Of a DNA stretch of 64,000 bases, positions 36,052 to 45,478 are shown piece by piece; position 1 is the first letter of the stretch, and each line of letters begins with the position of its first letter. The position numbers were made by a program, and so were the translations under genes. Source of the stretch: Enterococcus silesiacus (GTDB lineage Bacteria; Bacillota; Bacilli; Lactobacillales; Enterococcaceae); NCBI GenBank assembly GCA_001465115.1, contig CP013614.1, forward strand, positions 2,604,001-2,668,000. The letters are read 5' to 3'. A model generated the notes under the pieces. That model ran no database searches. It was given only the letters and a program-made list of their open reading frames with translations, and was not told the DNA's origin.

Positions 36052-38628
36052 TCATGGCGTATCGCCCAATTGGTATTCGATACGAGCCTGATACTTTCCG
36101 ATTTTCCCTCCGCCGTTTGGTACTTCCATTTTGAACCCAAAACCAGCTTCACTCCAAGTATCACTCACAACAAATTCACTCTTAGAGTCATTTGTATGTC
36201 GCATCAGTTCTTCTACTTTGTTTAATTCAAAAATAGTTTCGCTGTCTTGTGCTCCTGTGTTGTAACGTAGAATTCCTGTCATTTGGGAATTTGGATCATC
36301 GATATTAGTGAATTCTTGTATCAAAACGGCTTTTAGTGTCCATTCTTTTTTGCTTTGGCGGGTATCTGTTATAGCTAATTTCTGACCCGCTAAATCCGGT
36401 TGGTTTACACGAACTTTTCTAAACGTTGCCTCATGCTGCCCAAAGTCCATGATTTCTGGAACTGAATTAAGTCTTAAGACACCTTTATAATAAAATTTGA
36501 CTTCTTTGACCTCTCCATAGACCACTTCAAAATCAGCTTCTGGTAAGGGCGTTTTTTCTTGACCATCAATCAGCACTTTACTTAAAATATAGTCTTCGGT
36601 TGGATGAGAAGTTATCACAACTTTCTCTCCTATCAAGCCTTCTTTAGGCTCTTCTTTGTAAAGTTCATTTTCAGGGGTCGTTCCTTCTTCTAAATGTAGT
36701 AGCGTAAGTTTCGCAGCTCTTGGTTTGACTGTGAATGTTTTTAATTCCCCAGATGTACTTTCTGCTACTTCACCATTTGATGCCGTTCCGCTGACTTTAA
36801 ATGCCTGACTCACGTCAAAAGAGCTGGTCAATATTGGGACAGCAATGGTGGATAGAACATCGTAGGTCAGTTTTAATTCGGTCTTCGGTTCGACATTCCC
36901 CAGTTTCACTTGCAGTTTTCGATCTGCGCCAAATGTAACATCAGATGCAGGTACTGCTACACCGTTCAATTTGACTGTTTTCAAATCAACATCGATATTT
37001 GCTGGAAAAGCGTTGGTTGTTTCATACATCACATTGTCCCAAGGTGATGGTGCCACTGCTGTATTTTGAATGGTCGAAGTAAATGTTACTTTTCCCCCTT
37101 CTAAGATTTCCGCTTTGTCTATAGCCAGATTTGCAGAAATGTTCGGTGGATTAGGCATAGTAACATTTAGTATCATTGCAACCAACTCAGACTCCACACC
37201 ATTTATATTCTTGGCTTTAAGAAAAATAGCATTCTGCCCTTGTTTTAATTCATCTTTATTTACAAGAAAGTTAAATGGCATATCTGTCCCAGGATTGGTA
37301 TTATGAATCCAACTTAAGACTGGTTTCATATTAAATGGGCTACCGATAGAATACGATATATCTTCTAAAAACATAGTTTCATCATTAAATGTTCCTGATA
37401 GCGTATATCCTTTTCCTTCACCTGAATAGGTATCAAGATTTTTATCTACTTTTAAAATTAAGCCATCACCAGTCGCAACTGGAGTATCTTCATCTGTTTT
37501 TTCCAATCCTACACTGTACGAGTAGCCGATTACGGAACCAATCGGAAAAGCTTGTTTCGCTGATTTCATAAAAATTGCAGTATCAATGGGTTCAGGAATA
37601 TTATTAGGGTACGCATCATACGCATTTGTACCTGCTACACCATTTAAGGCTTCTGCTCCTGAAGCATCATAGGTTGGAAAACCACCATAACTTGGACTAA
37701 AGACAACAGAAATATCAAGTGGTCCAGTATATCTACCAGCTTTCCAATTATTTACTGGATTAGAAACCTTAAAATTATAATTTAAACGATAAACTTTTGC
37801 CTTATCTGGACTTGGATTTTCGATATATAAGCCTCTATTTCCACCTAGAAAACGAACAGGTACTGAGTCGTTATTTGCTAATTTAGTATCCATCATCGTA
37901 TACAAAACAACCTCTTTATACCATTCATCTTGAACCATGACAGGATCAGAATTGTTTTTGACAAATGTATCTATTTTGACCGCACCATTAAACGCAGTCA
38001 TAATAATAGTGATATCAAATCGGGATTTGGTGTTTACAGGAGCATAATTGCTTAAATCTCGGATTTTATCTCCTTTAACCATCAAGCTTGTCGTATTTCC
38101 ACTACCGTTCATTTTTTTGTAATATCTCGGATTATCAACTGTATATGCACTCATTTTATCTTCTGGTTTCGATGAATTAGCGCTTCCAAAGACTAGATTT
38201 ACTGGCCAACTAGTCCCAGGTTTGAAATTCCAAGAAAATAATCCACCAATAAGTTGATCCTTATCCACGAAATAGACATTAGGGAAAAAAGAACTTCTGT
38301 CAGCATTATTCATTGGCGGTACCGGGTCTTGATAACCTTGAAAGCTAAATTCTAAACGTTGTTCTTCAGATAGAGGTATTTGAGCTCTAGGGCTCCTCCC
38401 TACAACTCTTGTCCACCCTTCCAGTTCAGGATTTTCAACATAACCATCCGCTGATCTCATCTCCGTTATCTTACTTGTTAGAGTTTCTGTTGATTCAACT
38501 TCAGAATTTTTCTCAGATAATTCATCTTCTGTAATGGTCTTAGCTTTGATTAACTCTGTGTTTTGCCAAATACTCATAGATATTATTATTGAGAATACAC
38601 ATCCTACAATTATCAACCTTTTTTTCAC
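36052..38628 (-). CDS. large WxL-type surface protein, terminal motif YQL
   Basis: This 858-residue secreted protein has a signal peptide, a large N-terminal region (residues 50-500) without a family I recognise, a DUF11-like domain (ISANLAIDKAEILEGGKVTF, about 500-630), a MucBP-like segment (TLLHLEEGTTPENELYKEEP) and a C-terminal WxL domain (RLNSVPEIMDFGQHEATF). The first WxL motif is intact (SKKEWTLKAVLIQEF) but the protein ends ARIEYQLGDTP, with Tyr for Trp. The GTG start follows GGGG. It probably contributes the adhesive or structural part of the complex and is co-transcribed with the lectin-WxL gene. Confidence 0.87.
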   Translation of the reverse strand: MKKRLIIVGCVFSIIISMSIWQNTELIKAKTITEDELSEKNSEVESTETLTSKITEMRSADGYVENPELEGWTRVVGRSPRAQIPLSEEQRLEFSFQGYQDPVPPMNNADRSSFFPNVYFVDKDQLIGGLFSWNFKPGTSWPVNLVFGSANSSKPEDKMSAYTVDNPRYYKKMNGSGNTTSLMVKGDKIRDLSNYAPVNTKSRFDITIIMTAFNGAVKIDTFVKNNSDPVMVQDEWYKEVVLYTMMDTKLANNDSVPVRFLGGNRGLYIENPSPDKAKVYRLNYNFKVSNPVNNWKAGRYTGPLDISVVFSPSYGGFPTYDASGAEALNGVAGTNAYDAYPNNIPEPIDTAIFMKSAKQAFPIGSVIGYSYSVGLEKTDEDTPVATGDGLILKVDKNLDTYSGEGKGYTLSGTFNDETMFLEDISYSIGSPFNMKPVLSWIHNTNPGTDMPFNFLVNKDELKQGQNAIFLKAKNINGVESELVAMILNVTMPNPPNISANLAIDKAEILEGGKVTFTSTIQNTAVAPSPWDNVMYETTNAFPANIDVDLKTVKLNGVAVPASDVTFGADRKLQVKLGNVEPKTELKLTYDVLSTIAVPILTSSFDVSQAFKVSGTASNGEVAESTSGELKTFTVKPRAAKLTLLHLEEGTTPENELYKEEPKEGLIGEKVVITSHPTEDYILSKVLIDGQEKTPLPEADFEVVYGEVKEVKFYYKGVLRLNSVPEIMDFGQHEATFRKVRVNQPDLAGQKLAITDTRQSKKEWTLKAVLIQEFTNIDDPNSQMTGILRYNTGAQDSETIFELNKVEELMRHTNDSKSEFVVSDTWSEAGFGFKMEVPNGGGKIGKYQARIEYQLGDTP

Positions 38629-38690
38629 TCATATTTCCCCTTTCTGACACAAATAATATCTTTAAATTCGTATTTGAACAGCTCATTAAT

Positions 38691-41318
38691 TCATGCTTTT
38701 GGAATATCCAACAATGTCCATTCAATCTCTCCTTGATAAGTTCCGCTGTAATTTCCAGGTTTCAAGTCGAAAAGAATACCTTGATTCGCTTGCCAATCAA
38801 CAACTACATTGGCAAAAGTCTCTGTTGTTTCTCGTTCGAATACTTTAATACTACTGTCCATAGGGATTGGTGTGACTTGGTTATTTTGATTCACATAAAT
38901 CAACGAATTAGTAATAATATGGTTTTCTTTCGTTTTAAAATCGCCTGTCAGTTTAGCGTAAAGCGTTGTTCTACTCCCTTTTCCTCGAAAGTCTTCTATT
39001 TGAATATCCCAACCAGCTTTTCTAGCCAACGTTTGTGGTTGATTGGTAATGGCGCCTTGTTCAAAACTGACTTCTGCTGGTACTTTACTGAAGCTCATCG
39101 TTCCCGCTACTACCAATAAGTTGATTTTTCCAACAGTAGATTTCATTCCACTTGTCTTCCACTCAGCTACAACGGTCAGACTGTACTCCCCAATAGGTAA
39201 CGTTTCTGCTTTTAATGTTGCAGTTCTTGTATGAACTTCATTGATTGTAGGATTTGCGATGATTTCAGTCATTGAGTCATTCACAGCACCATTAATCGCA
39301 TATTTCAACACTAAATCATCCGCTTCTTCACCAGAAACTTGCGTTTTGATCGTAAAATCTGCCCCATTTAAAATGGTTGTTGTTTCACCATCACCTTCAA
39401 CGACTAATTTAGGTGCTAGTTCTAAATGCTCAACAGTGGCTTCCAAAGGTTCACTAATAGCAAATTGGCTTTTTTGAATTAAGTTTACCTTTGTGCCTTC
39501 TTTCATTCGCATCAGTGGACTTAAAACAAACTTCCCTTCAGGATCTACGGTCGTTTCTTTAATAAGTTTGTCTTGTTCATCTCTTAACTGGATGGTTAAT
39601 CCAGGAATCCCTGTACCTTCGATTGATGTCGCTTTATCCGTAATAGCAGCATCTAAAGTTACTTGTTTCGGTTTTACGGCAAATTTTGCTGTTGCTTGAA
39701 TTTCTGGTCGCCCGGACAATGGTTGTTCTGGAATGCCCGTCACAGTTAGGACATGCTCTTTTTTTACATCCAAGGAATCAATCAGCTCTTGTGATAACTG
39801 CAGCTTCCAAGGGTTAAATTCCTCTTTATTGGTTGCATATGTTTCCTTTGGTAAAAGAATGGTTGCGCCATCATCCACTTGATAGATCAGTGACTTCAAT
39901 TTCCGGAGGTTTTTGAGTGACCAATTCCCCGTAATATCAGTACTTTTATTGAAAGGAGCGATTGGATCTATCGCTAGGCTATCCTTAACAGTACTTGCGG
40001 TGATTTGGTAATTAAATGTCTCTGGATTCGACATATAGTTTTTCCCAGCAAAACTGATCGTATCTGAAACATTTTGATTCGCCGTCAATTCTTTCGTCTG
40101 TGCTTCAAACGATATTTTTCTGGTAGTAGATGTTAAAGACAGATCGCCTAAAGAAATTCGCTTGCTTTCAATAAAAGAAGTATCGTCAATAGTGACACCA
40201 TCTACTTTCAGTGAGCCAGGAACATAATCCACAGATTCATTCAGGTTCGCTACTCCTGATACATCAAACCAATCTTGTTTCCCAGATTCATACGTGACTT
40301 CTGCAGTATAAGTCAAGTTTTGTCTGGCTTTTAGTGTTTTTCCGTCCACAGGATTTCCCATACTATCAACAACTGTGATATTTGACTTCGCATTCACTAG
40401 ACCTGGAACTTTCGTAAATGCAACCCGGCTGTACTGCATCGCACCACCTGTTGAACCAGTGAATCCCCAAATTACATCATTCGTGCCAAATATCACTTGT
40501 GGATCAATAGGTACCGCTACTTGAGGAGAACTACCGTACTGATAGGTTAAGACATTTTTTTCACTATCCCAAAAAACAGTAAACTTATTCCATTGGTCGT
40601 TAGCTAAAGATGTATACACTTGTGTGGATTGATGGTTCAATGTTGGCAGCATATTCGCATAGGCGTTACCATAAGAGTCTTCTCTGCTAGGAAAGGCATA
40701 GGCCACATGTGCTTTATTAAAGTAGGTCCAATAGGATAAAAAACCATCCATTCCTTTATCATTATAATAAGTATCAAATTCAACAACGAAGCTATTTTCT
40801 AAGGCTCCGACCGTATTGGACTTAGTTTTAGGATCATGCTTTCCATAAACACCTAACTGTTCCCCAATTATTCCTCTTTTACTTGTCAATCTCTCGGGAT
40901 CATTATGTATGGCAAATGTCATGCCGTCCCCGTTATTTGTCTTCTTATTACCAAAATAAAGGTAGGCTTCAAGCTCAAAATCTTGCGTCAAATCCAATAG
41001 ATTATTAGGTGTTGACCAAATAGCTCCTTCTTGACCGCCTACATTGTCTGTTACTTGAACCACATCTCCGATCAACGTACTATCTGAAATAGCTGGTAAC
41101 TGGAAAATCCCCTCTAAGGTCACATGTTCTGGTGGATTACCTATTCCAGTATTTGCCCTCAATAAACTTGTTCTATCCATAATTGGAGAATCATTAGATT
41201 TCTTAACAGATTTTTGTTCATTCGCACTGATATCCGACTGTATATTTATGTAAACTAAGGTAAATACTGCTATGACACTGATCAGTAGCACGTAGCTCCT
41301 TTTTTTTATTTGCTTCAT
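38691..41318 (-). CDS. L-type lectin plus WxL domain surface protein
   Basis: This 875-residue secreted protein has a signal peptide, an L-type (legume-like) lectin domain at about residues 55-300 (LTQDFELEAYLYFGNKKTNN, GDGMTFAIHND, ENSFVVEFDTYYND with the acidic metal-site residues), several Ig-like/isopeptide repeats (about 310-760) and a WxL domain at the C-terminus. The first motif reads KAGWDIQIEDF (Ile for Leu); the last, EIEWTLLDIPKA, is canonical. The start follows AGGAGG. It probably binds glycans and attaches to the wall through the WxL domain and the DUF916/DUF3324 protein. It heads the second cluster, 102 bases after the first. Confidence 0.9.
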   Translation of the reverse strand: MKQIKKRSYVLLISVIAVFTLVYINIQSDISANEQKSVKKSNDSPIMDRTSLLRANTGIGNPPEHVTLEGIFQLPAISDSTLIGDVVQVTDNVGGQEGAIWSTPNNLLDLTQDFELEAYLYFGNKKTNNGDGMTFAIHNDPERLTSKRGIIGEQLGVYGKHDPKTKSNTVGALENSFVVEFDTYYNDKGMDGFLSYWTYFNKAHVAYAFPSREDSYGNAYANMLPTLNHQSTQVYTSLANDQWNKFTVFWDSEKNVLTYQYGSSPQVAVPIDPQVIFGTNDVIWGFTGSTGGAMQYSRVAFTKVPGLVNAKSNITVVDSMGNPVDGKTLKARQNLTYTAEVTYESGKQDWFDVSGVANLNESVDYVPGSLKVDGVTIDDTSFIESKRISLGDLSLTSTTRKISFEAQTKELTANQNVSDTISFAGKNYMSNPETFNYQITASTVKDSLAIDPIAPFNKSTDITGNWSLKNLRKLKSLIYQVDDGATILLPKETYATNKEEFNPWKLQLSQELIDSLDVKKEHVLTVTGIPEQPLSGRPEIQATAKFAVKPKQVTLDAAITDKATSIEGTGIPGLTIQLRDEQDKLIKETTVDPEGKFVLSPLMRMKEGTKVNLIQKSQFAISEPLEATVEHLELAPKLVVEGDGETTTILNGADFTIKTQVSGEEADDLVLKYAINGAVNDSMTEIIANPTINEVHTRTATLKAETLPIGEYSLTVVAEWKTSGMKSTVGKINLLVVAGTMSFSKVPAEVSFEQGAITNQPQTLARKAGWDIQIEDFRGKGSRTTLYAKLTGDFKTKENHIITNSLIYVNQNNQVTPIPMDSSIKVFERETTETFANVVVDWQANQGILFDLKPGNYSGTYQGEIEWTLLDIPKA

Positions 41319-41420
41319 TTGGTGGGAAACCTCCTATTCTCATATTGTGTCTTCCCGAAGTTTTTACGCTCCCAATTTGTTTTTAGGAATGTTTATTAGA
41401 ACGTGCTTCCTTAAAGATCA

Positions 41421-42500
41421 TTATTTTTTAGACACTTTTTTCTTTCTCTTTTTCATCTTTTTTCTCAGTAGTTCTTTTTTCTTTTTGTTCTTCTTGTAAA
41501 GCATTACGCAACCAATCACACATACAATTATGACTAAGCTTACGCCAATTACTAAATACCAATTCATTGGTTGTTCTTCTAATTCAACTGCCTCTTTATT
41601 CAATCGATCACTATCTGTTTTCACAATGGTGAATTCTTTGTCAAACTCCCAGTTTTCATCATTCGAACTTGCCTGAAGCTTCAATCGATACGTTCCTGGT
41701 TCTAAGCGTTGATTGTCCCAATTAATTGGAAAATCAAAGTTTGAATTTGGTGCCATACTCATATTTTCTTTTGTTGTTTCATGAAGTACTTCTGTATCAT
41801 CTTTTTTGTAGATTTTTGCTGCTACTTTAAAGTTACCGATCATTGTTGGTTTGATGTTTTGAAGATTGGCAGTCACAACTGTTCGATAGTTCAATAAATC
41901 TGGTTTGACTTCATTTAATACAACATCGGGTTTTACTTTCTGATCATCAATTGTTAGTTTTGTTCCGATTACATATGAGTACCGATTTTTTATTTGAACG
42001 TTTGCTTCTGCTTTTTCTTCTTCTTCACCGATATTTTTGTAGAGGTAAAAACCACCTAATATCATGCCTTCTATGTTTTCTTTCGGCATTTTCAGTTTGA
42101 AGGTAACATTTTTTGTTTCATTTGAAGCAAGTTCAACGACTTGTTTGTCGGAGATTAACGCAGTAAATGGATATTGCAACGTGCTATCTTGTTTTTTGGG
42201 GTGTTTAGTAAAGTCCATTTCACCATTTTGGTTGGTCGTCGCAACATTTGGCTCAACGGTCACACTGACTTTCTCTTTCGTTGGGTTGGTCAGTACTAAC
42301 GTTAAATCTTGCTCCATTCCTGGTTGTATCCTTAAATCAAAATACGTTTGATTTTTATCTACTTGATTCTCTGGAATCTCTGCTCTTGCTGAAAAATTTG
42401 CTTCTCCAGATTCTTCTTTGGCTGCTACTACTTGCGGCAATAATAATAATGCCACTATGATACTAAACGTAAACAGTGCGGCTTTTAATTTTCTTTGCAT
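41421..42500 (-). CDS. DUF916/DUF3324 protein (WxL-interacting, CscA-type), first cluster
   Basis: This 359-residue protein has a signal peptide (FTFSIIVALLLLPQVVAA), DUF916 (YFDLRIQPGMEQDLTLVLTN) and DUF3324 domains, a transmembrane helix (YLVIGVSLVIIVCVIGCVML) and a C-terminal tail with more than 15 Lys/Arg. I chose the ATG at 42500 behind GGAAGG; a longer frame to 42548 begins inside a repeat element and is implausible. It is the anchor protein for the three canonical WxL proteins encoded upstream. A palindromic repeat at 42536-42703 separates it from them. Confidence 0.92.
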   Translation of the reverse strand: MQRKLKAALFTFSIIVALLLLPQVVAAKEESGEANFSARAEIPENQVDKNQTYFDLRIQPGMEQDLTLVLTNPTKEKVSVTVEPNVATTNQNGEMDFTKHPKKQDSTLQYPFTALISDKQVVELASNETKNVTFKLKMPKENIEGMILGGFYLYKNIGEEEEKAEANVQIKNRYSYVIGTKLTIDDQKVKPDVVLNEVKPDLLNYRTVVTANLQNIKPTMIGNFKVAAKIYKKDDTEVLHETTKENMSMAPNSNFDFPINWDNQRLEPGTYRLKLQASSNDENWEFDKEFTIVKTDSDRLNKEAVELEEQPMNWYLVIGVSLVIIVCVIGCVMLYKKNKKKKELLRKKMKKRKKKVSKK

Positions 42501-42535
42501 TACTTCGTTATCCTTCCATCGCTTTTTATTAACAA

Positions 42536-42703
42536 GGGTGTGAGACAAAACTAAAGATCAGTTTTGTTTCGCGCTCTAAATCGAATAAACGGCGAGAAAA
42601 AAGCAGCTCCTTCGGAAATAAGCTGAAATTCACAAAAATTTGAAGAGCAATTTTCGTGAATTCCCTCTTATTTTTCGGAGCTAAACGCTTTTGTCTCAGC
42701 CTC
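42536..42703. repeat. 168-bp intergenic palindromic repeat element
   Basis: Outer arms GGGTGTGAGACAAAA and TTTTGTCTCAGCCTC bracket an inner hairpin (AAAACT/AGTTTT) and a long imperfect inverted repeat (GCTCC...GGAAATAAG and AAATTCAC pairing with GTGAATTC, CTTATTT and CGGAGC). It contains no gene. Its GGCTGAGAC-type ends recall small intergenic repeats of enterococci. It lies within the WxL operon. Confidence 0.8.
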
Positions 42704-42754
42704 TAACTATCGAGACAAATATAGCGGCTGCACTACACTATATGTTATGCTCAT

Positions 42755-43471
42755 TTATTCATTATTTGCTGGTTTTGGTATATCTGACAGTGCCCAGTTG
42801 ATCGTTGCTGTATAGCGAATATTGGTTTCCGCTGACCCTTCAAGGACGAGTAATTGTATGTTTTCGTTATTATTCGCTTCCCCTGAAAAAACATCTAACC
42901 ATGTGCCTTTACCGCTACCTTCTCCAGCCTGCATCAACGTATATGTATCTTGACTATCAAAGACTAGATCATCCCCCTCTGGAGCAGAGGAAACATTGCC
43001 TGATCGGGTCTTAACAACACCTTCTTTAAAAGATAAAACTGCACCTTTTAATTCTTTTGTGCCATCGCTATTCATAAACTTAGAGACTTGTGCTGTTAAA
43101 TTCCAACCAGTCCCTACGCCTCGTAAATCAGTGACTTGCACAAAAGGATCTTTGTTCAGAGCAAAATAGTGGTTATCCCCATTGGCTAATTGTTGTTTGC
43201 CAAATTTAATGCTCGGAACATAATCAATTGTTAACGCACCTATATTTCCCGTACCTTTATTCGTTGGATCTAACGGATCTAGTGGTATCGGTGGTGTTGG
43301 GTTATTAGGGTCAAGAGGGTCTAGTGGCGGTTTAACACTCGTATTCTCTGTGAATTCAATCTGGTTATCTTTGGAGTTTACTTGACTGGCGTTTACTTCT
43401 ACCTTTTGCATAGTAAAAGTAAGCAGTAAAAAGAATAAACCTACCAGATTCAGTACACTTCCTTTTTTCAT
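42755..43471 (-). CDS. WxL domain protein (canonical)
   Basis: This 238-residue secreted protein has a signal peptide (LVGLFFLLLTFTMQKVEVNA), a proline-rich spacer with repeated PLDPLDP units and one WxL domain with both motifs intact (GWNLTAQVSKF and TINWALSDIPKP). The core DYVPSIKFGKQQL and the QVTDLRGVG box are typical. GGAGGA precedes the ATG. It is the third of three tandem WxL genes upstream of the DUF916/DUF3324 gene, which should retain it on the cell surface. Confidence 0.95.
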   Translation of the reverse strand: MKKGSVLNLVGLFFLLLTFTMQKVEVNASQVNSKDNQIEFTENTSVKPPLDPLDPNNPTPPIPLDPLDPTNKGTGNIGALTIDYVPSIKFGKQQLANGDNHYFALNKDPFVQVTDLRGVGTGWNLTAQVSKFMNSDGTKELKGAVLSFKEGVVKTRSGNVSSAPEGDDLVFDSQDTYTLMQAGEGSGKGTWLDVFSGEANNNENIQLLVLEGSAETNIRYTATINWALSDIPKPANNE

Positions 43472-43512
43472 TCTAATCCTCCAACTGAAAACATTTTCCT
43501 TTAGTTAATTGG

Positions 43513-44181
43513 TTAGTCAGCTTTAGGCGTCGTACTTAATGACCATTCAAGTGTTGCTGAATACTCACCAATAAAGTTACCACCTGGAATTGTTAATTTA
43601 GATGTTCCTTTATCGAAGTAATTAGCCCAAGTTCCTAAACCGTTACCCGCTTCAGCAAGTAGCAAGCTTTGAGGTGAATCATTTAATGTAACACCATTAG
43701 CATCACCAACGGGCGCTTTGAATGCCACACCTTGAGGATTGGTTGTTTGAAGTTCTTTAGATGCTAAAGTAAGTGTTGCACCTGTTAACTTGTTGCTTTT
43801 ATCCGCTGTTTCAAATTCTGTGATTTTAGCTTTCAAATCCCAACCAGCACCTGTTCCGCGAGAATCCGTTACTTGGACATAGGGATTGTTTGTATTTTTA
43901 ATTGGATATTCGGTTGTTCCTACACCGATTTTATCGGTACCAAAATCAAAATTCGGTGCAACATCAATTGATAATGGTCCAGGTTGATTTGTTATATCTT
44001 CTTTGGGCGTATCCTTATCAATTGGAGGTGTAATGGCAGCACCGTCTCCAGCAGTTAATGTAACAATTCCTTTTGATGTTGGATTTTTTGCTGGTGCGTC
44101 TTCTGCAAACGTAACTTGTGATGCACCGATTAAAGCCATTGTTGATAGTGATAATAATGTTGTTATTTTAATGAATTTCAT
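43513..44181 (-). CDS. WxL domain protein (canonical)
   Basis: This 222-residue secreted protein has a signal peptide ending VTFAED, a short linker and a WxL domain with intact motifs GWDLKAKITEF and LEWSLSTTPKAD, plus the box VQVTDSRGTGAG shared with its neighbours. The start follows AAAGGAGA. It lies 41 bases from the preceding gene's start region and 23 bases after the stop of the gene at 44205, so it is in the same operon. Confidence 0.96.
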   Translation of the reverse strand: MKFIKITTLLSLSTMALIGASQVTFAEDAPAKNPTSKGIVTLTAGDGAAITPPIDKDTPKEDITNQPGPLSIDVAPNFDFGTDKIGVGTTEYPIKNTNNPYVQVTDSRGTGAGWDLKAKITEFETADKSNKLTGATLTLASKELQTTNPQGVAFKAPVGDANGVTLNDSPQSLLLAEAGNGLGTWANYFDKGTSKLTIPGGNFIGEYSATLEWSLSTTPKAD

Positions 44182-44204
44182 AAAAAAATCTCCTTTGTTT
44201 TAAT

Positions 44205-44936
44205 TTATTTTTCTTCTGCTGTTGGTACGCTGATCAATGACCATTCTAAAGTAGCTGAATAGTCACCTGCTAAATTCCCTGCTGGGACTTTGATTTCAAC
44301 TTCGCTTGAATTCATTACATTCATCCATGATCCTAAACCTGCACCTGCTTCAGCTTTCATAAATGAATCCAGCTCCGAATTTCCTGTTATCAAAGTAACT
44401 TCAGACTTCTTTGGCTCTGCAGACGTATTTCCTTCTGTTTTATCCATACGTCCTATCGGAAAAGATAATGTTGCCCCTTTTAAAATCTTCTTAGCATCTG
44501 TTTTATCTGCGAATTCTGATGATTTCACTTGTAAGTTCCAACCAGCACCCGTTCCACGACGGTCTGTTACTTGCACTTTTTTTGATTTAATTCCGTCAAC
44601 TTGATTCGTTACTGAATAGACTTCAGTTGTTCCAGATAGCTCAAACGCTCCAAATTCTAGCGCTGAAATTGCATCGATCGTTAGTGGGCCTTTGTTGCCT
44701 GTTGAAGGTGTTTCAGTATCTGGTGCTTCTGTTTTTTCTTCTTCTGGAACAAGTACTTCTGGTGACTCTTTCCCTTCATTAGGTTTTAAATCGATATGCC
44801 CATGAGAAGTTGCTTTTGTCCCATCGTTATCATTTCCAGTCGTTGTTTCCGCTGCAAGTACTGTACTGTTTGCTGCCAATAATGATACTGCTAACATCCC
44901 TGCCATTATCCCTTGTTTTAAACTCATTTTACTCAT
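44205..44936 (-). CDS. WxL domain protein (canonical)
   Basis: This 243-residue secreted protein has a signal peptide (residues 1-28, ending VLAAE), an acidic linker (about 30-80) and a WxL domain with both motifs intact: GWNLQVKSSEF and LEWSLISVPTAEEK. DAISALEFGAFEL is the usual domain start. The ribosome binding site is GAGGGGA. It is the first of three tandem WxL genes, 170 bases downstream of the small LPxTG gene. Confidence 0.96.
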   Translation of the reverse strand: MSKMSLKQGIMAGMLAVSLLAANSTVLAAETTTGNDNDGTKATSHGHIDLKPNEGKESPEVLVPEEEKTEAPDTETPSTGNKGPLTIDAISALEFGAFELSGTTEVYSVTNQVDGIKSKKVQVTDRRGTGAGWNLQVKSSEFADKTDAKKILKGATLSFPIGRMDKTEGNTSAEPKKSEVTLITGNSELDSFMKAEAGAGLGSWMNVMNSSEVEIKVPAGNLAGDYSATLEWSLISVPTAEEK

Positions 44937-45106
44937 TTCTATTCCCCTCGTTCTGTTAATTTTTTCTGTTTCTTACTAATTTCTAAGTTCTTACAATCCC
45001 TTTATCAAATTGGCAAGAACAGAGAAATCAGCGCTTGATTAAGCGACATGATTTTTTTCGTTTTCATTTCTAGTACTCCTTCCGTAAATTCTTTTCGCGA
45101 TTCTGC

Positions 45107-45391
45107 TCACCTTTTAAGCTTTAAATTTTTTCTAGTTAAAAAAATCCCATATAAAACAACGCTACCTATGAAGGACCACATATTTCTATTGTCTTCACCC
45201 GTTTTAGGTAATACTCTGTTATTCTCCACTCTATCTTTCTTTGGTTGTTCAACTATACTTGCTTCATTTGGCAATGAATCTTTTTCAGTAAATAAAATCC
45301 CAATCTCGCTATCTGCCTCAGATGCAAAACACGGAGATCCTACACTCACTAAAATGATCATCCCGATTACGATCAGTAATTTGTTTTTCAT
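45107..45391 (-). CDS. small LPxTG-anchored peptide (CscD-type), first cluster
   Basis: This 94-residue protein has a signal peptide (IVIGMIILVSVGSPCFA), an acidic spacer of about 35 residues, LPKTGEDN, a hydrophobic segment (SFIGSVVLYGIFL) and the tail RKNLKLKR. A GAAGG lies upstream of the ATG. It is the first gene of the WxL cluster and the counterpart of the peptide at 35667. The gap of 170 bases to the next gene may hold a second promoter, but none is clear. Confidence 0.87.
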   Translation of the reverse strand: MKNKLLIVIGMIILVSVGSPCFASEADSEIGILFTEKDSLPNEASIVEQPKKDRVENNRVLPKTGEDNRNMWSFIGSVVLYGIFLTRKNLKLKR

Positions 45392-45478
45392 TCGTCATTT
45401 TCACCTTCTCAGCCCGAAAGCCACCATTTTTTACTTGCTACTTCGTCATTAACTATTCACTCTACATGATTAACACAA

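Noticed and set aside
38589..39119. Plus-strand frame of 176 codons opposite the lectin-WxL gene
   Set aside because: It overlaps the end of a strongly supported minus-strand gene and contains no recognisable motif.
45048..45452. Plus-strand frame of 134 codons opposite the small LPxTG gene
   Set aside because: The minus-strand gene has a signal peptide and LPKTGE motif; the plus frame has neither a ribosome binding site nor a family pattern.
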